Of a stretch of DNA of 64,000 nucleotides, positions 1 through 10,764 are shown piece by piece. The stretch's first letter is position 1. Each line of letters begins with the position of its first letter. Both the position numbers and the translations under genes were made by a program. The notes under the pieces are model-generated. The model worked only from the letters and a program-made list of their open reading frames with translations. It searched no databases and had not been told where the DNA came from. The DNA is from Cryptomeria japonica (taxonomy: Eukaryota > Streptophyta > Pinopsida > Cupressales > Cupressaceae), in assembly GCF_030272615.1 (NCBI RefSeq), contig NC_081408.1, positions 341,769,793-341,833,792 on the forward strand. The letters run 5' to 3'.

Positions 1-640
1 TAGAGAAGGTATCTCTACTTCTATTGGCAGTATTGTTTCTGATCCATAAACATGAGAGAAAGGTGTGGCACTTGTTGGTGTGTGGATACTAGTATGGTAG
101 GCCCATAGAGCAGGGTTCAATTGAATATGCCAATCTCTTCCAGCATCATTCACTATCTTTTTGAGGATTTTCAAAATAGTTTTGTTTGATGCTTCTGCTT
201 GCCCGTTCGCTTGTGGATAGTAGGGTGTGGAAAATCTGTGTTGGATTTTGAATTTCTCACATAGCTCTTGTACATCCTGATTCTTGAACGGTCGCCCATT
301 ATCAATGATAATGGTCATGGGTATTCCATAGCGACAAATGATGTAGTTCAAGATAAATGCAACAATTTGTTTTCCTGTGATATTTGTGAGAGGTACTGCC
401 TCAATCCGTTTTGTGAAATATTCTGTAGCTAGTAGGATGAATTTGTGATCATTAGATGAAGAAGGATTTATCTTTCCTACTAGATCAAGACCCCATTGAC
501 AAAAAGGCCAAGATGTTGCCAAAGCATGAAGTTCTTGTGCTGGTGCATGAATCAAATTCCCATGGATTTGACATTATTTGCATGTTCTAGCTATCTGAAA
601 AGAACCTCATTCCATAATTGGCCAATAATAGCCCAAGCAT
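1..640 (-). pseudogene. Ty3/gypsy integrase (partial, edge-truncated)
   Basis: The minus strand encodes a zinc-finger-like stretch followed by the integrase core. Recognisable motifs are WGLDLVGK (first catalytic Asp near 485), TIIIDNGRPF (second Asp near 302) and PYYPQANGQAEASN (catalytic Glu near 194), then a C-terminal stretch ending in VYGSETILPIEVEIPSL. The DDE triad is therefore present. The upstream zinc-binding part is broken by TGA at 607-609 and TAA at 574-576, the latter inside the CxxC pair. From about 570 to the edge the frame is open. The gene belongs to the gypsy element covering 1-7009 and is inactive because of the stops and the lack of RT. Confidence 0.85.
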
Positions 641-819
641 ATGAGTTTTTTCAAAAGGGTAAGACCACTTGAATGAGTGCCAAAAATGCCATTATGGAAT
701 TCATGTAAGGCCTTCTCAGATTCTTCTTGTTCGAGACATCTTAAATGAGTACCGTCTAGACCTCGTTTAAACAGGGTATCCACGATGAGAGTATAATGGG
801 AGGATTGGCGAATAAAGTT

Positions 820-1767
820 TCATTTTTGATTTTTTGATAAGTCAGGAGGGAGGATATTATCTTTTAGGTATGTGTAAGTGTGGCCATAACAGGAGGAATC
901 GTGCCCAACAAGGTGACAGATAGTGTGGGAATCAGGACAATTATGAGTAGGGTAAAACAACTCTTCCACCAGGAATTCATAACGCTGTTGATTTTCCTGT
1001 GTCTGAAGGAGAGAAGAAAGTGTAGACATGGCATCTGCTGCTTTGTTGTCATTCCTTGGAATCTGCTGAAAAGTTATTTATACAAAGTATTTCTTTATAT
1101 CATCAACCATCTTTTTATAAGGCATTAAATTTTTGTCCTTTGTTTGATAATCATCATTAATTTGATTGATGACGAGCTGAGAATCTCCAAAGACTTGAAG
1201 CTGTGTAATGTTCCATTCTATAGCCATTTTGATGCTTGTAACCAAAACTTCATATTTTGTTGTATTGTTGGTGCATGGAAAGCTTAATTTGTATACTTTT
1301 GGAATTGTATGACCTTGTGGTGTGATGAATAGAATACCTGCTCCTGATCCATGCCGTGTTCCATTATTGATGCCTGCACTTGGATTGATATTCGGGTGAT
1401 GTATTATAAGATCTGGATCAAACCCTGGAATGTCTGCATATGACCATCTTTTGATTTGCCTCCTTTTGAAGAGTTCCAAGTATTTTTTCCTTGCTAGTTG
1501 TGATAGAGAAGTTGTTGGATATAGATCAGTTGTGCCAATGTTAACTGCCTTTGCTGGTTCTATTAGGATAAATGACCTCTCTTGATAAAATTTAGGTAAG
1601 GTGTCAAATCTCCCATCCTTCGGCACCTCGAGGAGGTTTTCACCGTTAGATGCGTCCTTTCTTTTTACTTTTTCGCGGTCTAATGTTGACAATAAATGGT
1701 TTTCATCATTAGACCTGATATTGTTTTCTTTATTTTCAGTTTTGCGACTAGGAGATTTGGCACCCAC
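820..1767 (-). pseudogene. Additional (archaeal-like) RNase H of the gypsy element
   Basis: A 229-residue open stretch (1767-1078) is followed in the same frame, after one TAA at 1078-1080, by IPRNDNKAADAMSTLSS down to 820. The core reads GSGAGILFITPQGH, then NNTTKYEVL, then VFGDSQLVINQIN, the usual order of the second RNase H in Tat elements. Related elements have an acidic residue in a NNEAEYEAL-like motif where this copy has Lys, and the first catalytic Asp is also not visible before GSGAG, so the enzyme is probably dead even without the stop. The first ~110 residues are linker sequence without a recognisable domain. Confidence 0.8.
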
Positions 1768-1889
1768 TTGATTTGAAGATATGTTATTGAGATTCTTGGT
1801 GAAAGTAGTTGCGGGTTCGATTGCATGAAGATATAAGGATATGGCATGGTCATTAGGAAAGGTATCAATGGTGGTATGTCTTTCATTTT

Positions 1890-3852
1890 ACCAGTCCATA
1901 GGTTCAGGAGGGATTAAAGATAAAGGATCCTCGTGTTGAATTATGGTGCAGGGAACCTAGCACTCCAAGATGTAAGCTTTGATTTTCTTTTAGTTTTGTG
2001 AGTTAATGTGTGATTTAATAATGGACCAACCATTGAGGACTCAGTAGAGCCATGGTTGAGCTGTCCAAATTTGGGTTTGAGTCAATAGTGCTCAGGATGT
2101 TGTTAACCTAAGAAGTGAGTTGCTTAGGTAGGTCATAGGCAAAATACTCCAAATGAATGTATTCATGGATTAGGAGTAAACTGAGTTGTGTTTAGGTCTT
2201 GTAAGGTGTTTGAGGACCTTCAAGAGTCTTAGAAAGCAATAGAATGCAAAATTGCATCCTGGAGCAAAAGTTGTCAAAAGTTGCTGAGCAACATTTTGCA
2301 ATTTCTTGTAAAAGTTGCATTTTTGGTTATGGGTGTTAGGTAGTTGGTTGAATCGACTAAAATAGTGGATATAAGAAAAATTTAACTTCATTGTATGGGT
2401 TGGAGGATTGGAAATGCAAGAGCAAGTTTTTGGTTTGTGAAACAATCTTGTTTCCACCGGTTTTTGATAGTTTTGTCTTCATTGCTTGTACGGTCTAGTA
2501 CAGACTAGATGGTGTAAAATCATTGCCATATTTGTATGTTAATTGTATTTGTTTTCAATAAGGTTGATTTGCAGGTTTGGTTGTTCCAGGTTGTGAATAT
2601 TTCTTTCATTCTTTGCAACTAGGAGCAAAACCCTTGCAAGTAGGGTTTAAGAGCAAGAAATGGCTCTAGCCTAGGCATTCTTTGATGAAACTTGTTGAAA
2701 TAATTAAGTATGATAGGTTAGGGTTTTTATATAGTTTTGGAATAGGGTGTGTGATGTTTCAAGTCCAGGAGGAGAAACAATGAAGATCTAGGCTCATCGC
2801 TGGGAGTACGTGAGTTAGGACAATAAGCGAAGTGTGAATTGTGAGTGCTTGGAGATTGATGCAGGCCCAAGTGGCATATGTATGGAAATCCCTCAAAGTG
2901 TCCTTGCAGGTTCCCAAGGTGTTTAGAGTAGGAGTTTTGACTGGTGAAAGGTTCTAGATCAATTTTGTCAATTCATCGGTTAAGCCTAAAACCCCACAAA
3001 ATAGTGCAACATTGGAAACAACACCTGTACAGATAACCCAGATACACTTTTATAGCATTGTCAACAACTTCCAAAAGGGTATCCAAATCCATGATTTATT
3101 CTTAGGCTTGTTCGGGACTTTGGCAAATTAAACCCCAAAAACCGCTTAAGGAGGGCTAATGCAATTAGGCCTATTTAGGTGCCGGTAGAGACCTAGAAGG
3201 CTTGAGAAACCATGGTGATGGAGTTGGTGAGTCTTAAACTTTAAAACACAATGAAGACACCTTATTCATGCATTGGGAAACCATAAGAGGAGTTGGTGTG
3301 TTAAGATCCTAGCAGGAGTGGTTGGAGCCCAGGAGAGGTGAGTGTGAGTAACTGAGGTGATAACCTCAAGTGGAGGAGTTGATTGTCCAGAAACCATTGG
3401 CTATACCTAGGAGGCAAGTCAAGAAGGTTCAGTCCTTGGAGGTCTCATTGTCATAACCCTTACCAAGTGCCATAGGAAGGACTTGAGTAGTAGTAGGGTT
3501 GAGTAGGAAAAGTCACTCAAGAAGGTGAAACAAACAAGGCTCCAAGACTCTCTGCATCAAATTATGTCAAAGATATTAGTGGTCATGATAGAGATGTCAG
3601 AGCTTCCAATATGTATTTCCATGTCTAGAACGATACTCTCGCCAGAATGACCTCGTGCAAGTAGCTCCTGATTGTCCTCAATTAAGTCCAAGTCAACCGA
3701 ATGTGATTCTGATTCAAGTGGACTAGTTCCTAACATTTGTCTTACATATGTGTGAACTATATCGACTCCCACATCTTCTTATTCCCTTTCAATTTGAAGT
3801 TGCTCTTTTTTGTTTTTCCATGATAGCAAATATTCTCCGTTCCCTTGATCTT
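1890..3852. other. Unrecognised interior of the gypsy element
   Basis: This stretch lies where the reverse transcriptase and first RNase H would be expected. I see no RT motif (no Y[IVL]DD or FxKIDLxSGYHQ) on the minus strand and only short open frames, such as a 71-residue one at 3557-3772 without a recognisable domain. It is probably unrelated or badly decayed filler left by a deletion or replacement. Confidence 0.5.
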
Positions 3853-4467
3853 TTAGTTGCATTTGTTTTCCATGTTTGACAAAAATGATGCAAATGATTG
3901 TTCTTTGGATTGTGTGGTTGAAGATGCTGCCTCTTTGTTATGTGGAACAATGACCTCTTGAGCTGGTTTTAGATTACTACAACACTGCAATAGATTTGAG
4001 TCTGTTGAGATCGTGATTTCTTTCCCATTGTATGGAAATTTCAGGGACTGATGACATGTTGATGGAATAGCCTGTATGTCATGTATCCATGATCTTCCCA
4101 AGAGTATGTTGTATGGTAAGTCCAAGTCAAAAACTTCCTTTGGAGAGTCAATTTTCTTATGGGGGGATGAACCATTTCTAGACATAGATGCACAATTTTG
4201 ATCTTCTTTAGAAAAATCCTTTAGGGATCTCTTTAAGAGTTGCATAAAAGAGCCGCCTTTCTTTGGAGATGTATTTGAATCATTGTGAAGTTTTGACATA
4301 GTTGGATTTTGATTTTGGACTTCTTTGATTTCTCTGATATGTTGGCTTGTTATGTCTTCTTGTATTTTTCTTTGGTATTCCATGTTGCTATGATCTTCAG
4401 CTATTTCGAATGTTTCTATTTCCGTCTCTGTGATATTTTGTCTCTGCCCTCTAGTTAAAACGGGCAT
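3853..4467 (-). pseudogene. Ty3/gypsy aspartic-protease relic (C-terminal half)
   Basis: A 204-residue open frame starts MPVLTRGQRQNITET. Residues about 119-158 contain LDLPYNILLGRSWIHDI and LKFPYNGKEITI, the well-known C-terminal region of plant gypsy proteases (YNxLLGRxWIH). The catalytic D[ST]G segment that should precede it by ~80 residues is missing; the frame joins a polar, low-complexity N-terminal part directly to the protease end. This looks like an internal deletion within gag-pol. It lies downstream of the leader and LTR of the same element. Confidence 0.65.
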
Positions 4468-5104
4468 AAACGTGTGTTAGATATTGTGCCAGGATTCAAT
4501 TGTCCAAAAGTTGTTTCGATAAGTGATCAACTATCAATATAAATGTGATAGAGTGATATGACATGAAAAGTTGATTCAAGTGTTTGAAAGTTTGCAAGTT
4601 TTTCGATCTTTGGTTTTGGAGTGTAATGATGATGATTTTGATAAAAACTAAGTCCAATAGGAATGATATATCCTACGATGTGGGACAAGGTTATCCTGAC
4701 CAAACATTGTAGTTTCGTGATAAAGGATGATAGATCCTGATGAGAAACTATGTTTTTGAGTGATCAGTTTATCAAAGAGGGTGATGATGCACTTTGAGAT
4801 GTTTAGATCTTGAACTTGTTGAAGGTGAATACTTGAAAATCTTGAGGTGTCTATTTCTAGAGTCTGATTTGACAGATGATAACTTGACTAAGCAAACCAA
4901 GAAGACAATCCAAGCACAGAATGACAGATAACAGGTGTTTATGCTCACTGTAAACTGATATGACAGATCTGAAAAAGACATGCAAGAAGACAGTTCTGGA
5001 CAGACAGAGACATAAATTCATACGACAGATTACACAACCTCGAACGACAATTTAGATAGGCTCATACGACAAAACAAAAATATCGCACGACAGAAGACAT
5101 AAAC

Positions 5105-5290
5105 TCGTATGAGCTTTCTCATAGAACCAGACGACAAATGATGACACAAAATTCCCTGCTAAATTGGCTCGTATGACAATTCTCACTGGACCAGACGATA
5201 AAAGATAACCCAAAATTTTCTGCTAAACTGGTTCGTACGACAATTCTCACTGGACCAGACAATAAACTAGATGCATCGTATGATAAACTA
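5105..5290. repeat. Tandem repeat, 64-bp unit, about 2.8 copies
   Basis: Units begin at 5105, 5169 and 5233 with TCGTAYGA and share ATTCTCACTGGACCAGACGA and AAAATTYYCTGCTAAAYTGG. The third copy degrades after about 5275. Related shorter motifs (CGTATGACAAAA, GACAGA) extend upstream to about 4960. The array lies in the untranslated leader of the gypsy element, where such arrays are common. Confidence 0.8.
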
Positions 5291-5395
5291 ACAATCTCAT
5301 TCGACAGAGGACAGAACAGAGACAAAAACTTTGTTTGGACATATTTTTTGATCAATGAAGTTTGATGTTTTGCTTCTGTTTTCCAGTTTCTTAGA

Positions 5396-7009
5396 TGTTC
5401 GATTTTCTATTTTAGGGACGAAGACACAACAAACACGCGATATGATAAGTGAGCTCAAGCACAAAATGCTACCTAAGGAAGTTGGCTGAGAGAGAAAACC
5501 TTTGCTTGCAAACTTAGGTACACACCCAATAGCTAATCAGAATATGCCGCTGAGTCTCACGCAATGGATTCTCAACGTTGTATTATCCGAATCCAAACAC
5601 TAATGGGGGCACGATATGGTAAGTGTCTTGGGAGAGTTACCATCTCTCTTGCACAAAGATTATCCCCCTTTCAGAGGTGAATCAGGTAGCTTCTAATTTA
5701 ATTGGAACTAGTAAGGGATCCATTCGGCGTGTTGGGGTATAAACTCAATTAAGAGGTCTCCCAGCCTTGAAAACCAAGGTTTGATATACCCGAAGGTACG
5801 AAGGAGAGCTACTCCCGAGCACTGCCGTTGACTTGATTTTCATCAAATCACGTTTATTTTATAGTGGGTTGGAGTACTTGGCGTTAGCCATTCCCACTTG
5901 GGTCGTTCCCCTCTCACCGGCCTTAATGGCTTCGGCCTTATAGGCTCCTCGGGAGGGCAGGTCCACTAAAGATATGTACTAATGAAAGCAAAGGATGAGT
6001 CTAGCTTTATGATCAATTTGAAATGATAATGATATGCAAAGATGAGATTGATTATGCTAGATTGATCGAAGAGACTAATTAAGCTAATGATATGCATGAT
6101 TAAGCTATGATGATGATGATGTAATTAAGCTAGAAAAGAGATTGGTCAAGCTACATGATTCAACAATTATGCTAGAAAATGATCAAATTAAGCTAACTAT
6201 AAGATGCGATTTGCCTATAACAATAATGATCAAATGATATGCCTATAGTAACAATGCCTAAATTGATAATGAGATGGGATCTGCCTATAATAACAATGCA
6301 TAGGATGAAATGAGATGGGATCCTTATTGCTCCAAAATTGGGGATATTTATAGGATTTCCAAGGCCAAGGGTGAGGTGGCAGGAATCAACGGTCAAGATT
6401 GAGTCTAAAGATATCAAGGGTGAAATTGGAGGAGGTTGGAGGAAGGGACACTTGTCATCTCTGTGGTGACAAGTGTTAAGGAGCTTTGCTCATAAAAGGG
6501 CAAGTGTCCAAGAGAGGAGACATGTGGCCAAAGTGCCATGTGTCTCAAGAAGAAAATATCCACACCATAGGAGGTTAGGATAAGGAGGTTAGAATGTGCA
6601 AGATAGGATAGGGTTAGTTAAACCCAAGGTTAGGTGGAATGGGTTAGGTTAGAGGGATGGTTAGGTTAGGTGGTTAGAAGTTAGGAGACATGTGGGTAAT
6701 TTGAATTTAAAAATTCAAATAATAGGAAAAGACTAATTAATTCTCAACAACTCATAAATTGATTTGTTTTAATTAATTAGAGGATTAGAAGAATTGATTG
6801 AAGTGGGGGAAGATTAATTAATTTGAATTAATTAATCAAAGGGGACTATGGAATGAACTTAATGAATAAATCCTTAGATTTATTAATAAGTAGATGAAAG
6901 GGAGAATTTAATCAAATTGCCTAATGAATTCAATTAAATTAGGAAGAGAGATTAATTAAATAATTGCTTATTTAATTAACTATCTTCAGACCATTTTTAG
7001 GTGTATACA
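5396..7009 (-). repeat. 5' LTR of the gypsy element (inner boundary approximate)
   Basis: In element orientation the LTR begins TGTATACACCTAAAAATGGTC at 7009. Roughly the last kilobase resembles the probable solo LTR at 18336-19286, including the AT-rich tract with TTAATTAATTAG, AATCCTTAGATTTATTAATAAGTAG and the terminal CATTTTTAGGTGTATACA on the plus strand. The inner end is placed at about 5396 (plus strand TGTTCG), but no convincing primer-binding site was found, so that boundary could be off by more than 100 bp. Confidence 0.6.
6345..6353 (-). promoter_or_regulatory. TATA box of the gypsy LTR
   Basis: On the minus strand CTATAAATA lies in the LTR, correctly oriented to transcribe toward the pol genes. 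The solo LTR at 22905-24375 has the same motif at 23834-23842, 0.93 kb from its own start; here the distance from 7009 is about 0.66 kb. Confidence 0.5.
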
Positions 7010-7769
7010 ATTTGTAGTTTGTATCTTTATGGGGTAATTTACAATGTATGATGTCAAGTGGGAGAATGTTATGATTTAGGTGCCATCAACCTTGTAAATC
7101 ATTTATTTATTATTTTCTTAATATCTTTTGTAATTTACCCATAAGAAGTTAAAATGTTTAACCAATGGTGGTGAAAGAGACCATGTAAAGGTAAAGTTAC
7201 TTTTATCATTCGTCTTTAGGGAAAAGGACAATATAGCTAGGTGACCCCTTTAGGAAGCTTCTATTTTGAGGTGGTTGGACACTTGTTAAGGGTTGTAAGA
7301 GCATCTATGATGGTTATGACACTCATTATTCATTCTATGACAATATTTATGATAGAATCCTTACGCAGTGCCCATGCATGAGAGATGTCTTATGATAGCT
7401 ATAAGAGGATATACATGAGGCTATTTTTGGGTGTTTTTGACTCATTTCAAGGAGATACACATGAGTTTTTCTAGGTAGTTTTAAAGCCTATTGTTTGGTA
7501 ATACCATGGTGGTATTCATCCTCACAAATCTCTATTATTTGGGGCCTTAAGAAAAAGTTATTCATTTAGTCTTGTTCAGTTTATAGGATAACAACGTGTT
7601 GTAATATATTACAGAGGTCTACAAGAGAAGAGTATTTCTATTTTAATCTTCATTTTATTAGTAATATACTTGCCTCTTTCTATGGTGGATTTTTTTCCTG
7701 AAAGGGTTTCTCCAGGTAAATCTAGTGTTTTGTGTGTTATGGTTTTCTTATTCTTATTTTGATTCTACA
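7010..7769 (+). mobile_element. 3' end of a Ty1/copia element: polypurine tract and LTR
   Basis: AAGTGGGAGAA at 7056-7066 is a typical copia polypurine tract and is followed at once by TGTTATGATTTAGG, an LTR-like start at 7067. Toward the other end, GTGGATTTTTTTCCTGAAAGGGTTTCTCC at about 7684-7712 matches the phrase commonly seen near the end of plant copia LTRs. The end is placed at ACA 7769 (703 bp) but is tentative. Only 57 bp of internal copia sequence remain before the gypsy LTR at 7009, so the gypsy element probably inserted into this older copia. Confidence 0.55.
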
Positions 7770-8784
7770 ATCACTTTGTTAAGGATTTATATTTAGTTTC
7801 AAATTTGCAATGATATTAGTTTAAAGTTTATATTGCAAGCTTTCTTCACCTTGTTGTACACCAATTTTGTGGGCAGTGAAAATAAATGTTAAAACAATTG
7901 CGAAAGATTAATACAAGTATGAAATGGTAATTATCATTTTTAATGCATATGTTAATACACAATTGATACATTTTTTCATGCTTGTTCATTATATTGAGTG
8001 ACTTCATAAGTGTTCTCGATAATTTCAGAAGCAGTTTTAGTGATTTCAGAAGGTTGTTCAACCTACAAGGATGATGTCTTCAACTTTACAATTATCTAAT
8101 TCTCCACATTCTTGATGATCTAAAAAATATAATTGTATGTTGTAGGCAGATTATTCGATCTGTAGGGATGTAACTATGTATAGGCAGATTCTTCACCTTG
8201 CAACCTTACTGTGAAAATTGTGAGTTGCCCTTGTAATTTGTTGCTTAATTTTAGTGTTATCGGAATTAAATCTTAGATTTAAAAATCCTAATAACATACA
8301 TTCTTAGGTGTGGTTTAAAAGAGGCTAATTTATTAACTTCATTCAATGGTGGTCATATTGTAGTTTCTTAAGGTTATATGCTTAGATATTTTATATGGTT
8401 ATGGTTAAAAAGAGAATAATCATTGAATTTTAGGTGTGGCCTACCTACCTAATGTGCAAGTCCTGGTAAATTTTGACCAAATAATTTAAGGAAAAATATG
8501 AATGCAATAGAGGTTATCATGCTCTGGTCTAGACAACATCATTCACTCAAACATTTTGTATTGCCAATGGAGGGCCTCCTGGGATAAGGAAGTTTGACCA
8601 ACATAAATAGTCTCTATACCTTCTCCCATCTTGTTCTCATGTCCTCTGATTTATCCATGGTCTAAATTTTTTTGAAAATAATTTCTCTATATTTTGGAAG
8701 CCCCTAATCGATTGATAAAGGGAAGAACCATATACCCAATGTGTTTATACACTAGTAATTTATCTTATCAAAATATTGCATCTT
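7770..8784. other. Unassigned AT-rich spacer
   Basis: No open frame with a recognisable domain, no tRNA-like fold and no clear repeat was seen. The short open frames on both strands look like chance. Confidence 0.4.
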
Positions 8785-9307
8785 GTTGGCCCGTTAATGG
8801 GCCTAAAAGGGTTACTCCTTTAAAAGAAGCAGCTAAACATATTGTTTGGTCACCTCTGGAGTAGGATTGAATTAAACTAAACTTTGATGGGGCTGCGCGA
8901 GGGAATCCATGTCCCTCTGGAGCTGGCTGTGTGGCGAGAAATCACCAAGGTCTTATTTTGGCTAGGTGCAATCAAGGTTTATGGGTGGGTACTAACAACA
9001 AAGCTGAAGCAAATGTTGCTCTATTGGTAATCCAATTGGCAAGAAATATGGGGGTGGTGAATCTTCACTTGGAAGGAGATTCACAAATAATAGTGTAGGA
9101 GCTAAAAGAGGAAGTTGCTTACTATAAGATTGACAAAACTATTCAGAGTATCAAACGACAACTAACAATGTTTCAAAAATTTAAGGTATCTCATGTGTTA
9201 AGAGATGGTAACTAGGATGCAAATGTGCAAGCTAAAGAGGCGGTTGACCTACAAAATGGTGAAATCAGATGGTATAATGAAAAACCAATTGTTCAGGAAG
9301 CGAGGTA
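8785..9307 (+). pseudogene. LINE RNase H domain relic
   Basis: The plus-strand frame through 8876-9307 reads LNFDGAARGNPCPSGAGC, then NNKAEANVALL, then LHLEGDSQIIV, then SHVLRDGN, the ordered motifs of the plant RVT_3/RNase H domain with its Asp, Glu and Asp residues. It is broken by TAG after GDSQIIV, TAG after RDGN and two stops just upstream of the domain. Such domains end the ORF2 of one plant L1 group and also occur in ordinary RNase H-like genes; the stops and the A-rich tail downstream favour a dead LINE. Confidence 0.75.
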
Positions 9308-10764
9308 AAAATGGAAGGTTTGAAGTGGCACTAGTGTTTTTAGAAGGTCGAATCGACCTTATAAAAAATGAGGTGGCCTTTGCATTAATCAGAATAAGGT
9401 GGTTTTTAAATCAATGAGATTTATTTTTAAGGCTCAAGGCCATTGAGGACGAGGAAGAATTGACATCACTCATACGAACCTTCAAGGTGGGATTGGATGA
9501 AATACTGCAAGCAATTGTAAGGGGTACACATTAATGGTGATGGCAGTGGTGGTGGATGTTACGATGCACACTTCATTTGAATTATGTGGTTGAAGAGGTT
9601 GCAGTACTCAAATATTTCTTATTCTGTCAGGGAAAAACAATCATAGTGTTAATGAGCCCAAATTTATAGATCCCATAATTGGCGAGGACAGGGGTGAAAG
9701 TCGTTTTTGGTTCATAAATGCTTTCTTTGCTGAGTAGTTGATAGTGTAGCTTTCTTGTGAGACAATAGCAATCGAGGTAGTGTGTGGGCTAGGATTCTTT
9801 TGCGTCTTTGTGAAGATTGGAGAACTGAGGGTGTAAATCCAGGGTGTGAGTGGTATGGAGGTTAACTTCTCTCTGCAATCCTCCAAACAATTGATAGCCT
9901 TCTGGGAACACATTTCAAATGAAATATTGTCACATATTTTCTTATTTGAAGATCGCGACTTCCTCAATCGCATCAAGATCATCCTAGGTGAAGAATTCTC
10001 AATGCCCAGTTTCGCTACCACACAAATGTGAACATTGCCTCAATTTTTTTTATCTTGGTGCCTTAAATCAGAATCAAGGGACACTATGAATTGGATCATG
10101 AACAACTTTGAAAAAATGGAGTGGTGTCAGGGGCTTGAAAGAATAATAAAAATGGCAAAAGATGGTAAGGGATTTTTTTTGCCTTGGTGGTGATTGGCTT
10201 CATGTGAGTGAGTTTGCACCTCCTTTGAAGTGCCAATTGCAAGAAGGAGGTGTGCAAGGCCTTAACTCAGATGGGCATGAATGACATCAAGAAATACCTT
10301 AGACTAAGGGAAGCACAAAGCATCAGAGAGGAGCTTTCTAAATGGGGGCCACGCAATGAAAATCTGGTGCAAACGGTGGGCGCAAACGTGGTAGACCAGT
10401 GGGTTCGACGAAGGTTTATAGGGCGTGTTGCATGCTGCTTGGGGAGTCTTTAGGCTGCAGGGAGGATGCAAAGATAATGACCATTATTATTGCACAGTTT
10501 GAGATGGCAGACGTGAAAGGGAAGGCGGTTCGAGAGGCAAGTTAGGATTTCTTTAGCATAGTTTGTTGTAAATAATTGTACATGTCCAAGCATATTTTGT
10601 ATGTAAGGGGTTCCTTGGAAGATCTTAGAAGATATGCATCATAGACATATATGTTAGGAGATCGGTATAATATTTTTTATGTTATATGTGCAGATTATAG
10701 ATTGTAAACTTTTTTTCTAACATCAATATAAAGACCTATTACCTAATAAAAAAAATAAAAAAAA
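8785..10764 (+). mobile_element. 5'-truncated LINE (RNase H-bearing L1 type) 3' region
   Basis: An RNase H relic at the left is followed by about 1.4 kb without a recognisable domain and by an A-rich end at 10746-10764. That end is preceded by ATCAATATAAAGACCTATTACC, which resembles the 3' end of plant LINEs. There is no reverse transcriptase upstream, so the copy is 5'-truncated. No target duplication was found, and the long gap between RNase H and tail may mean that part of the span is another sequence. Confidence 0.45.

Larger units (their letters stand above)
1..7009 (-). mobile_element. Defective Ty3/gypsy retrotransposon (Tat-like, with an extra RNase H), 5' LTR to integrase
   Basis: Read on the minus strand from 7009 downward, the order is LTR, leader with tandem repeats, protease relic, an unrecognisable stretch, a second RNase H, then integrase running off the window edge. 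An RNase H with the GDSQLVINQ motif between RT and integrase is characteristic of Tat-lineage plant gypsy elements, so I assign that lineage. No gag and no reverse transcriptase are recognisable between the leader and the RNase H, and the domains carry stops, so this copy is non-autonomous. Its outer end abuts the tail of a copia element at 7010. The other LTR and the matching target duplication (ATTTG expected) lie outside the window. Confidence 0.75.

Noticed and set aside
9641-10031. 126-residue minus-strand frame and opposing 61-residue plus-strand frame
   Set aside because: No recognisable domain, they overlap each other on opposite strands and lie in the presumed LINE 3' region; likely chance.
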